DNA from: Neofusicoccum parvum
Taxonomy: Eukaryota; Ascomycota; Dothideomycetes; Botryosphaeriales; Botryosphaeriaceae
Direction: 5' to 3'
NCBI GenBank assembly: GCA_020912385.1
Contig: CP087213.1
Coordinates: 992,001-1,056,000, forward strand
Length of the DNA stretch: 64,000 nt
Shown: one piece after another, positions 11,566 through 20,590 of the stretch
Numbering within the stretch: position 1 is the stretch's first letter
Layout: every line of letters starts with the position of its first letter
The notes under the pieces: generated by a model
The model's input: the letters and a program-made list of their open reading frames with translations, nothing else
Told to the model about the DNA's origin: nothing
The model's database searches: none
Program-made: the position numbers and the translations under genes

Positions 11566-11993
11566 AGCACGGTCTCTCCGATTCTTAACGTCTTCAACGT
11601 TCAAATTCATATGAAATGTATTCTACCAGCATGACAAGTTCCCCCACTTTCAACGACTCGCGACGTGAAACTCCCAAGGTGAAGGATCTGCTTTACACGC
11701 GGCACAATCCCGTTGCCACGCCCAATGGTGGCCGAGGACTTGCAGGGCCTGCCGATCTGGTTGGTGTACGCCATGCAACCGGACCTTCCTCGAGCAGTTA
11801 GGAATGCACCACCGACAAGCCCCAAGACTCGGCGTTCTACTACGAACGGGGAGTCACTTTCAGCGTCTAGGCGTGGTGATCAAGGGGGAGCCGATCGGAG
11901 TTACGAATACGAGGGGAAATCCGAGCAGTGCTTAAAGACAGGCCATGCCCACCTCCAGCTGCATACACCGTAATTGCTGGGCGCTCTGCTAAG
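11566..11993. other. Intergenic; promoter of second P450
   Basis: 428 bases with no repeat, RNA gene or supported ORF. It must contain the terminator of the secreted-protein gene and the promoter of the P450 gene that follows. Confidence 0.5.
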
Positions 11994-13764
11994 ATGGCAT
12001 ACTCACTCGGCATCACTCTTGTTGCCGCCTACTTTCTGTGGTCTCTTTACGCTCTCGTCCGCAACATCCTCCTGGCAAAGTCGATCGGCATCCCCGTGGT
12101 ATGGAGCCCGGTCAGCGCTGAGAATCCAGTGTGGCTTGCGTGCAACAAGACACTCGTTCCCTACCTGCAAAAGCTTCCTTTCGGTCTGGGCGACTGGACG
12201 GACCATGGCACCCTTGACTGGACATGGAAGGACAGGCTCAACGGCGCGCAGATGCACACGAAGTACGGCAAGCTGTTCGCACATGCCACGCCAGGGAAGC
12301 TTGAGATCTTCACCGTGGACGCGGCCATCAGCGACCAAGTCCTCACGAAGAAGCGCGAATTCCCGAAACCGTTCGAGGTGGCCCGTAAGTCGCAGCACCC
12401 AGAGGCGAATCAAGTCTGACGATGGTGCAGAGATCCTCGACGTGTACGGGCCGAGTCTTGGCTCGGTGGACGACGAGAACTGGGCGCGGCACCGCAAGAT
12501 CACCGCCGGCTCCTTTGCCGACAAGAACAATCGCCTTGTCTGGAGGGAATCGGTGCGGCAGGCCAAGCAGATGGCCGAATTGGCGGCTCGGGAACCCGCC
12601 ACTCGCTCAGTGACGAAAGACACCCTGACGCTGTCGATACACGTCCTGACGAGTGCGGCATTCGGCATCGAGTACGACTTCCGCAGCTCCTCCGAAGAGA
12701 TCATACCAGAAGGCCACCAGAGGAGCTACCGCCAGTGCCTGCAAGCCGTGTTGCACGATGTTCTGATCCTCCTCATTGTCCCCAAGTTCATCTACAGCCT
12801 TCCCCTGCTGCCGCAGAAGCTCGCAGACTTCCGTGACGCCTCCCGCGAGTTCAAGCAGTACATGGTCGAGTCCGTGGAGGCGTGCAAACACGCTGTCGCA
12901 TCAGGCACCGTCAAGGGCAGCAATCTCTTGGTCTCGCTGGTCGAGAAGAACGAAGAGGCCCGGAGCATCATCGAAGCAGGCGGGCCCACGTCAGGAAAGG
13001 GACTGAAAGGCCTGCGAGACGATGAGCTGTACGGGAACTTGTTTGTGTACAGCTTTGGTGGACACGAGACGACAGCCCACACCCTTTCATACGCCATCTA
13101 CCTGCTGGCGGCGTTTCCAAACGTGCAGGACTGGCTTGTGGAGGAGCTCAAAGCCGTATCATGCGACCTATCTGCAGACGCAGCATTTGACGAAGCGTTC
13201 CTCCAGTTGAAACGCTGTCTGGCCGTGATGGTGAGCCGAACGTAGAACCCTGGAGCCAGTGGATGCTGATTCTTGTAGTTTGAGACGTTGCGCCTCTTCC
13301 CAACGGTGACAAGCATTCCCAAAACCACCGGGCCGACGTCCTCGTTGGTGATTCTGGATGGGAAGGAGTATATCCTGCCACCACGAGCGAGGGTGTACGT
13401 CAATATCCCGGCGCTTCACGTTCATCCAGATCACTGGGGTTCTGAGTCCTTGTCTTGGAGGCCCTCGCGGTGGATCGAATGCAATAGCAACGAAGAGCAG
13501 ATGAGAGCGCCTGTCAAAGGTGCCTTCGCGCCATGGGGAGACGGGCCGCGAGTGTGTCCAGGACGAAAGTTTGCACAGGTAGAGTTTGTCGCGACCATTG
13601 CGGCGATTTTCTCAGAGTACAGGGTTGAGGTAGTGCCGCAAGATGGCGAGAGTTTTGAGGAGGCAAGAGAAAAAGCCTGGCAGGTTGTGCAGGATTCGTA
13701 TGTTGCGCTGACACTGACGATGAGCAACCCGGAAGCTGTCTCACTTCGCCTGGTAAAGCGATAG
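11994..13764 (+). CDS. Cytochrome P450, family not assigned
   Basis: Exons 11994-12384, 12431-13230 and 13279-13764 (introns 46 and 48 nt) give 558 residues. An N-terminal hydrophobic anchor occupies about residues 3-25. Motifs in order: WARHRKI (C-helix), the I-helix FGGHETTAHTL, ExxR in FETLRLFP, the PERF-like stretch WRPSRWI, and the heme loop APWGDGPRVCPGRKFAQVEF with cysteine near residue 490. This differs clearly from the CYP52-like gene upstream. The start ATG (MAYSLGITLVAAYF) is directly followed by the anchor. Substrate cannot be read from the sequence. It is the last intact gene before the repeat island, and no terpene, polyketide or peptide synthase gene is near, so a biosynthetic cluster is not supported. 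Confidence 0.9.
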
Positions 13765-13840
13765 TGGGATAACATAGGCGCGTATAGAAATTACTAAGAT
13801 ACTCAACGCAAGGAATATTATTGGAGTCGGTTGATTTATG

Positions 13841-13921
13841 AGGCTTATTTCCTAGAACTGGAGGGATTTCAGTCGAAATTTGGCGCAGGGCGGTCGAATT
13901 TTGAGCAGGATTAGGCGGGCT
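13841..13921 (+). repeat. Dispersed repeat family A, copy 1
   Basis: About 80 bases beginning CTTATTTCCTAGAACTGG and containing GGAGGGATTTCAGTCG and ATTAGGCGGG. Diverged copies occur at 15716-15796 and, more weakly, through 15910. Differences among copies are mostly C/T and G/A transitions. Confidence 0.75.
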
Positions 13922-13944
13922 TGTGACCAGACATAGGTGGTCCC

Positions 13945-14010
13945 AAAAAAACTCGACCACCCAAATCGATCCCCCCAAAAATATTTCGACCAACCAAATC
14001 AACACCCCCC
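13945..14010 (+). repeat. Tandem pair of about 33-base units
   Basis: Unit 1 at 13945-13976 and unit 2 at 13977-14010 share the plan A-run, TCGACCACCCAAATC / TCGACCAACCAAATC, then C-run, with a few differences. Simple local duplication in the repeat island. Confidence 0.7.
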
Positions 14011-14234
14011 GGCTCAAACTTGCACACGGGGTAAAACAGCACCGTTGCAACCCGTCCCCGCACTAGCAGCGCGTCTGACCCACGCGCTGTCGAGTTGTCG
14101 TAGTTTTCTTTTCCCAGCCTCCCTCTCAATCCTCGAGCGACGCGCCCATTTTCAACGAAGAATTCGCGCAATTCGTCTCGATTACACGCCAAAACCGGCG
14201 CTCTGCACTAACCGCGGCTATCTAGCCCTGGCTA

Positions 14235-15314
14235 CTACGGTTGCCGGCATAAGTTTTCCATGTGGGCCGTCATGTGGGCCCGGGATCAGTGCACGTTTAT
14301 GTGCCCACCGTCGGCCATAATGACATCTAGACAGCGCTGCCTCATGGTATTGAGCAGCGGAATCAACTGCTCTTCAGTAATTGCAACCCATTCTACCACA
14401 GCCCCGAGCTGATCATACGTGAAGACCGCGTGCACACCGTATTACTCCTCAATCCAGTCCTTCATCCAGTTCCAGACAGTCTCAATTGGGTTCAAATCTA
14501 AGGAGTAGGCAGGCCAGAAGATGGGGAGGGGGGGGACAAGCCTCTCTCTAAGCTCCTCCAAAGTTGCCTTCGCTGCGTGCGCTGGAGCGTTGTCCTACAT
14601 GAGAGAGTGGCCAGGATTCATGCGTATCCAGGCATGGATAAGGGGCACGATTATTTGACAATAAGACTCTTATTGATGGTCCCCCACTCCTTCTCCCAGA
14701 AGAGGCACGGTCCCTTTTGTCCACCTGCAAAGGAGCCCCAGAACATCCAGCCTTTTGGCCGGCGAATCTTGTCCACGAGACACGTATGGCTGAACTGCTC
14801 GCCTGGCCGCCTTGTGACGTATTGCTTCTTATGTGTCCCCCCAGTTATCCATGTCTCGTCGGTCCAGAGGGTGAGCGACCACTGGTCAATTAACTAATCC
14901 ACGTGTTGGATAGCGAACTCGAGTTTGGCGGCTTTGTTGATGTCGGAAAGAGGTGGTTTAGAGCGGGCAACGTAGCGGCGAAAACCCCTGGATGAATAAA
15001 CCAGTAGCAAGCGAGAGGCATAGGAGAAGACGGTTGTTCTGTAAGGAGCAGACGAATATCTCAAGCTGACTGCACTGCTCCTCTGTCAGCGCTGGCGGAC
15101 GTCCACTCCTTCGGCGAGGCGTTGGATGGCCAGCTGTACAGGCGTATTGCACCTGGGCAATAGAGAAACCAAAGTGGTCGGCAATCTGGGCATAATGCAG
15201 GAGTGTATTGGTGTCGCCGAAGGAAGAGAGAGCGGCGAAATTTACATGCGAAAAGGGACTAGTTCCCGGACCCACCTGACGGCCCACATCGAAAACTTAT
15301 GCTGGCAACCGTAG
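14235..15314 (-). mobile_element. Tc1/mariner-type DNA transposon, both ends intact
   Basis: The ends are inverted repeats of about 50 bases with few mismatches: the left end reads CTACGGTTGCCGGCATAAG and the right end, on the other strand, CTACGGTTGCCAGCATAAG. TA dinucleotides at 14233-14234 and 15315-15316 are the expected target duplication. The 1080-base length is small for the superfamily. The minus strand carries a broken transposase, described separately. The pre-insertion site reads CCTGGC-TA-CGAGCAGG. Non-autonomous now, since its transposase is dead. Confidence 0.88.
14400..15287 (-). pseudogene. Degenerate Tc1/mariner-type (DDE) transposase
   Basis: Reading right to left: a helix-turn-helix region (IADHFGFSIAQVQYACTAG) and linker GRPPALTEEQ, then the first catalytic block TLWTDETW, a block ending CLFWEKEWGTINKS, then DNAPAHAAKATLEEL with the second Asp, and FWPAYSLDLNPIETVW with the Glu. 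The frame is broken by at least one frameshift after the TINKS block and by in-frame stops, including TAG at 14597-14595 where the family has Gln before DNAPAHA, and TAA at 14444-14442 after WIEE. These fit CAG to TAG and CAA to TAA changes. Approximate limits only. Confidence 0.85.
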
Positions 15315-15619
15315 TACGAGCAGGAATTCCCGGCAGTCCCTGCTCCCCCTCCCCCCAGCAAGCCCCCAGGCGACTGGCAGTCGATTCCAGGCTCTTGCTG
15401 ACTCCCCCCCTACTAGCGACCCCTAGGCCCCCCAAGGCCCAGAAAAACCCCACAGGATCCCTCTCCCCATGAAATTGACCTTGACAGCGACCCCCCACCC
15501 CCTAGCGCGCCTAGTCCCTGGAATCCAGCGCAAAACCGTGCCTTTTTCTAAATTCCTTCGGCAAGTTGAGACGCCGGAGGGCAAATTAACGCCGCCATAA
15601 CAACACAATAACCGCTACA

Positions 15620-15681
15620 GGTAAATAAACAAAGAAAATAAGAAAAGGAGCATTAGGGTAAATCAGTGGGAAACTAAATAT
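15620..15681 (+). repeat. Dispersed repeat family B, copy 1
   Basis: Contains AATAAGAAAAGGAGCATTAG. A second copy, AATAAGAAGAGGAGTATTAG, lies at 19545-19606, the sequence into which the LINE inserted. Most differences are transitions. Confidence 0.7.
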
Positions 15682-15715
15682 AGAGGTGACTAATTGGGCA
15701 GGAGTAGGCTGGTTG

Positions 15716-15910
15716 GGCCTTTTTCCTGGAACCGGAGGGATTTCAGTCAGGATTTGGCGCGGGGCAGTCAAATTTTAAACAAAATTAGGCGGGTTAGGCC
15801 TATTTCCTAGGGCTAGAGGGATCTTAGTCGAGCTTTAGCGCGTAATTAAGTCCGAGTAGGCTGATTAGGCCTAATTTCCGGGAGGAGAGGGCTTTCAAGT
15901 GAAATTTGGC
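15716..15910 (+). repeat. Dispersed repeat family A, copies 2-4 in tandem
   Basis: Three head-to-tail degenerate units of about 75-80 bases, starting near 15716, 15797 and 15869. Each has a version of CCTATTTCC...GGAGGGATTTCAGTC...TTTGGCGC. Similar to the single copy at 13841-13921. Confidence 0.7.
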
Positions 15911-16472
15911 AATTTTGCCGTTTATAGCCAGGTTCTCGTTCTGCTCCCTAGCTCGTAGGCCGAGTTGGTTCGAGAGAATAGATTGTTCGTTCGGACAGAC
16001 GGGGTTCCGGTCGGGAGGGTCTTCTCTATACCAACTCCTGAACCCTAAGCGTGGGTTTCTCTTCCGGCTGTAGCTGGAAGATGGTGGGGTGCCGGCAGCG
16101 GCTGGTGGATATTTTTCCTGGTGCTGCTATCGCCGGTGCGTCGATCCTTGGTGGAAAGATCTTCCTGGTAGGTCGACTGGTCTCGTTTTGCCTTTCAGCT
16201 ACCAATTGATAGGTAATGGGGATCACGTTCCGTGGATCGTATTGTGAGCATATGATTGATGATTGGTGTTCATGGATGGCGGTCCATAGATCCCTTCCAT
16301 GGGCCCGCGATAACCTTAGCAAACACTTCATCCGCAAAAGCCTTAGAAAAGACCTACTATTGGAGCGGAGCAAGAGGATAGATTACGTCTGATTACTCCT
16401 GGATGCCCGGGGGCCTCTTATACCACCCTCCCTGGACACGGAAAGAGGGACAAGTGCAGACTCTTCCGACAC

Positions 16473-16528
16473 CTACCAACCCACAAGCCACCTCACATCC
16501 GCGCCAGCCGACCAGCTCGTCCGCAACA
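16473..16528 (+). repeat. Motif C, copy 1 (plus strand)
   Basis: Contains CAACCCACAAGCCACCTCAC and GCGCCAGCCGACCAG. Inverted copies lie at 17336-17376 and 17406-17460. Translated, it would read NPQA-S-PRQP, suggesting a low-complexity coding origin. Confidence 0.65.
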
Positions 16529-17335
16529 GCCCCGGCAACATACCTACAACCCAATGAGTTTTCAACGCCGGCGGCCAAGTGTTGGATCAGGTCGAGAACG
16601 ACTCGATTGTGTTAGCTGGAGGATCAGGATCTCACAAGGCATATGAGCATAACAAGGCACTCGCAGCCGCTCAAAAGTCCGGAAAGACCTACATCAAGGT
16701 CAAGCAGGACAGGCTCGTTGAATGGCTGAAAGCTTACGGGGCGGCGCTTGAGAAAGGCACAAAGACACCGGACCAGCAGATCAATCTGGAGGGAATGAAA
16801 GAGGCGTATGGGCCCGACCGCTCCAACCCCCCCTACTGCCATAGCCCCCAAGAGCCAGCGCCGTCCCACTTTTCTTCGAATTGAAGTCTTGCGCCAACGA
16901 GTCACACGAAGAGACCACTGAGACTCAGGACGTCACAACCCCCCTCGCGCGCCGACCAGCTCAAGGAGGATCAAGGCCGGCAGATCGAACAACCAAAGGA
17001 GGCTGCCGACCACCGACCGTTGAAATGATCGAATATAACTTCTAAGGCTGATGTGGGTAGGTGTTTGCTGAGGCTTTTCGGGAAAGGCTGCTGAGGCCGT
17101 TGTGGGCGAGGTAGTGTGTAGGAGCTGAGGTTGTTGCGAACGAGATTGTTGCGGGTGAGGTTGTTGCTGAGGTTGTTACGGGCGAGGTGATCGGTTGGCG
17201 CAGAGGTGGGGCGTTGGGTCGGTAAGTCTGCACTCGGAATGTCCTGGTTGCTGGCCATGCCTTCGCGCTGCTCGAGTTGCTCGGGCTCCGGAACGATCTA
17301 ACCGCTGGCTGGCGCGGAGGGCTTGTTGCTGAGGT

Positions 17336-17460
17336 GGTCGACTGGCGCGGGGTGAGGCGGCCTGTGGGTTGGTGAGCATGATTTAGAGGCCATTATGGAC
17401 AGGTGGTTGGCTGGCGCGGATGTGAGGCGGCCTGTGGGTTGTTGTTGCGGGCGAGGTGAT
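17336..17460 (-). repeat. Motif C, copies 2 and 3 (minus strand)
   Basis: Two neighbouring copies, 17336-17376 and 17406-17460, each with GGCGGCCTGTGGGTT on the plus strand. They are inverted relative to the copy at 16473-16528, about 0.9 kb away. GTTGTTGCGGGCGAGG-type units at 17100-17200 and 19680-19720 are related low-complexity sequence. Confidence 0.6.
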
Positions 17461-18410
17461 CGGTTTTTCTTTGCATTATTTTTAGCGCGTCATAAAACTG
17501 GATGCGTTATGCTCACCTTGACGCTCGGAGGTAGAGTGTTGTTGAGGCAAGGCCCGAAACCTTCACCCTCCCACGACCTCACAGCTCCCACGACATCTTC
17601 GAGGCCTCCGCAAACATGCAAGAACACCCAAAAGATTGCGATCATGTACCTCACCTGCGACCTCTTCCCCAGGGCCATTTCTGACACCCTCACGGCGTGG
17701 GCTACCGCAAAACATACAGGATATGCTAAGAGACCAGTCAGTCCTTGGCGCTCGGTGTGTGCACTACTTTGTCGACTGAATGGTGATCCGACAGCTAACC
17801 CTCCCAAAAAAAAAAACCGTACCGGACCACAGCACCGTACACAATCCCCCGTATGCCGGACAGAACGTCTTCCCGTGATCCCCAACATCGCATTCTCATA
17901 CAGAACAATCCATCTCCAAACTCTGGGAAGTGTCGCAAGATACCGACCAAGTGGTGGCGCATCGAGCGCAGGGTTTACTCAGAATAGAACCACAGAGTAC
18001 ACTGGGGAACCACCAACCACCACGCAAGGCGCCGAACACACACCCGGGATACTTTCGATGACGCTCTATCAAAGCAAACCACTGCGGAGTCGACGCTTTA
18101 CAATACGCTCTCTCTGGATGATGTGCGGTGGCTGGGCTGGTCACCCCCTTTCTCGCTTTTTTTTTCACCAAAGTGTCCAGAATGACCCAAATTCATATCT
18201 CTGGGTGACAGAAGCATGCCAACACTATTTCCGGCTAGACCGCGGGCAGCGTTCGGTCTCTGATCGCTTAGGTCGATATCGTGTCCGGCGATTTAGCCCC
18301 TCTCCCCCCTTTTATTTGATAAATTAAATATATGCTTATTTATTACTAATTTTGATAATAATTGTATTGCTTAGGTTAGATATACTTAATAGCTTACTTT
18401 TGAGCGGGAA

Positions 18411-18425
18411 CTGATAAAGAATATA
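18411..18425 (+). repeat. Target-site duplication of the LINE, left copy
   Basis: CTGATAAAGAATATA, identical to 19541-19555. The match stops exactly at 15 bases on both sides. Confidence 0.85.
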
Positions 18426-19540
18426 GATAAATTCATTTTCTTCCCGATATAGCTCCCTTTCGGGTCCATGCGGGGTAGGCTATCTGCGATATTTTACATG
18501 AGAGGGAAAACCTGGTCTCCCAGGTGAAAAACCCCTCCTTTCTTCTTGGGTTGGTTGCCCCTTCATATTCCGTTTTTCCTGCTTACCGGTAGAAGCTACT
18601 ATAGCAGCCTTACATTAGCTAGGTGTTAACCTTAGCTCTCTCTTTCTCCCATGTCCTGGTGCTGGTCCTCCTGGTCAAGATCCTGGTTCTCCTGGTAGTT
18701 CTCCTGGTGGACCTCCTTGGCCTCCTGTTCCATCTCTCTTGCCAGACTAAATTGGTTTAGCAGCCCTAGGTGTAGAAACCACTTTGTTGCTGCTTGGACC
18801 CCTTTCTTTGTTGATAGAAGGGTGTGGTAGTCTGTGGTTTCTGCTAGTTGTAGCATCTGTGCTCTGCCTTCTTGGAAGTGTGGGCAGAACAGGAGGATGT
18901 GCTTTGGTGTTTGTCTGTGCCAGCCACATGGGCAGGCTGGGCTGGGGTGGCCTGGTACCTTGCGCCTGGAGAGAAAGTCTTCAAGGCCAATGTGTTCAGT
19001 GCGCAGCAGGGTGAGGAGAGTGCTTTGTGGTTTGGTGAGTTCACTGTGGAGCTGCCTGATTTTTGGATTCCAGGATGCGCCCTGGGCCACTGGCTTGTTT
19101 CTCCTCTCCTGTCTAGTTTGCTTTGTCCACCTCTCCTTCCATAGCTCTCTGGTTGCCGTACGAAGCCTGGTTTGCTCTGGGAATTTTTGACTTACAGGGG
19201 GGCAGCTGCTAAGGAGGGAGTCCAGTTTTCTCTCTAGTAGTGTTCTCCTAGATGGGCCAGAAGCTCCCTTGGCATTCAGTGTGGCCCTAGCAATCATCTT
19301 GATGTCCCTGCATGTGTTCTCAACTATTGTGGCTACCGGTCCCTTTTTGCTTCTGATTGTATGTGCCAGTGTAAGCTCATCCAAGTGGAGTGAGAGGGGG
19401 GCAATCCCAGTCTCATGCTCTAGTGTTTGGGTGGGTGTTGACTTGTATGCTCCAGAGATGGCGCGCAGGCACTGGCTTTGGATTTTTTCCAGGGGTTTGG
19501 CTGCTGTCTTTCTTGCTCCTGGGGTCCCTTCTGGGGAGTG
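18426..19540 (-). mobile_element. 5'-truncated LINE (Tad-type non-LTR retrotransposon)
   Basis: Bounded by 15-base direct repeats. It lies on the minus strand with its 3' end at 18426 and its truncated 5' end at 19540. The remaining reading frame enters from the truncated edge without an initiation codon, as expected for incomplete reverse transcription. About 200 bases of non-coding 3' sequence follow the stop. Confidence 0.87.
18632..19539 (-). pseudogene. C-terminal fragment of LINE reverse transcriptase polyprotein
   Basis: About 300 uninterrupted codons. They begin within KIQSQCLRAISGAYKSTPTQ, the typical region downstream of the RT domain, followed by the IAPLSLHLDELTLAH block. Near the end comes the LLTLLRTEHIGLEDFLSRRK region and a Cys/His cluster (CPCGWHRQTPKHILLFCPHF) that ends many Tad/I-type fungal LINE ORF2 proteins. 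The N-terminal endonuclease and most of RT are missing. The absence of stops suggests a younger insertion than its surroundings, or escape from RIP. Confidence 0.85.
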
Positions 19541-19555
19541 CTGATAAAGAATATA
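19541..19555 (+). repeat. Target-site duplication of the LINE, right copy
   Basis: CTGATAAAGAATATA, the partner of 18411-18425. It is part of repeat family B copy 2, so the LINE inserted into an older repeat. Confidence 0.85.
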
Positions 19556-19606
19556 AGAAAAATAAGAAGAGGAGTATTAGGGTAAGTTAGTAGAAAATCA
19601 AATAAA
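19545..19606 (+). repeat. Dispersed repeat family B, copy 2
   Basis: Similar to 15620-15681 with transitions at several sites. The LINE insertion lies directly at its left end. Confidence 0.65.
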
Positions 19607-20093
19607 GGAATTAAGGAAAAAGGTAGTCTTTAAGTAGGATTAAGGCCTTCTCTTATAACTAGAATCGTTGCTCACACTGTTTCGGGCAAGATTGCTGCTG
19701 AGGCTGTTATGGGCGAAGTGGTTGAATGGACGAGGATGTGTGCTGTACAGCGTACTGCGCGGGAGGTAGAACATATTGCTGGAGCTATTATCACCGTCAG
19801 CATTGTAGTACCAGCAGGCGGGGTGATCGCTGCGGGATGATGGCCATATGATGGCCTGGTTGACGCTGAGGACGCGGAGGATAGAAGGCAGAGGCGGAAG
19901 AAAGGGTTTTGACGGAACATGAATGGTCATCTTTAAACAAATTTGATAGTGTATTTCTCTCGTCTTTGGCATCGTCGTAAAGAACTCGCCCGCTTTTCCG
20001 CGCAAAATCAAGAGCGTAGTAGCCCTGATTTACTTCAAACCCTTCTTGCGCCGCTTGGCACGGTCCTTCCTCGAAACAAAAACTCAACTGAAC
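19607..20093. other. Repeat island, no gene recognised
   Basis: Contains a weak copy of the motif-C-related low-complexity sequence (19680-19720). Nothing else can be assigned before the coiled-coil pseudogene. Confidence 0.5.
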
Positions 20094-20590
20094 TCAACGG
20101 TCCTTCCTCTGGCCCTTCGACAAGCTTCGAGGACCAACCTCATTCTGGCCAAACATCCCAGGGAGAGTGCGGTCGCCGGCAGATTGCTCGGCAACGTCCT
20201 CGTCCTGCTAGAGCTATTGTTCCAGTGCGTCCAGCTCGCGCTCTATCTGCGCAAGCTGCTGCTGCTGCCGCGGAACCTCTGGTTCACGCTCTTGCTGCTG
20301 CGGAACCTCTGACTCGCGCACTGTCTCCGCGAGCTGCTCGCGCAGCCGCTCCATCTCATCATCTCTGTCCATGATGGCGTGTTGCTGGTCGATCCAGCGA
20401 GACTTGATGCGGTCATCCTGCTCCTGCATCAGACGTTACCGCTCCGCGTCTTCCATCATGGTCTCGCAGAGCTCTCTGATCTCGTATTCCTGGTCGAAAC
20501 AACGAGCCTTGGTGCGGTCATCCTCCTGTTGGAGTTGACGGTACCGCTCGGCATCATCGAGCCTCTACTTCTTCTCTTATGCTAGATATT
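20094..20590 (-). pseudogene. RIP-broken glutamine-rich coiled-coil gene fragment
   Basis: One minus-strand frame stays open in character for about 160 codons but is cut by five stops: TAA at 20579-20577, TAG at 20567-20565, TAA at 20438-20436, TAG at 20216-20214 and TAG at 20210-20208. All lie where the Gln-rich context suggests CAA or CAG. The protein has a repeated plan (DDAERYRQLQQEDDR, then DAER-RLMQEQDDRIKSRW) of charged heptads, then Gln/Glu-rich sequence, ending with GQRKDR and TGA. A coiled-coil is clear; the family is not. The 5' end is not found. Confidence 0.75.

Larger units (their letters stand above)
13765..14232. other. Start of repeat island; repeat fragments
   Basis: Holds one copy of the GGAGGGATTTCAGTCG repeat family (13841-13921) and a tandem pair of 32- and 34-base units (13945-14010). 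The rest up to the mariner-type element has no supported gene. Confidence 0.6.
15317..18410. other. Repeat island between mariner and LINE; no intact gene
   Basis: C-rich DNA (15330-15500) is followed by repeat families A and B, an unassigned stretch (15910-16440), inverted copies of motif C, and another unassigned stretch (17470-18300). An AT-rich run occupies 18310-18420. The open frames at 16579-16884 (101 codons) and 17395-18327 (310 codons) match no family I recognise, carry simple-sequence insertions (an A-run near 17806, T-run near 18160) and are probably chance or decayed. Confidence 0.55.

Noticed and set aside
5692..13764. Secondary-metabolite biosynthetic cluster
   Set aside because: Two P450 genes are present but no polyketide, peptide, terpene or other backbone synthase, no transcription factor and no transporter.
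16579..16884. 101-codon open frame (MLDQVENDSIVLAGG...)
   Set aside because: Looks more protein-like than its neighbours but matches no family I know and lies within decayed repeats; kept only in the description of the interval.
17395..18327. 310-codon open frame on the plus strand
   Set aside because: It crosses repeat motif C, an A-run and a T-run, has no domain, and its composition is that of translated repeats.
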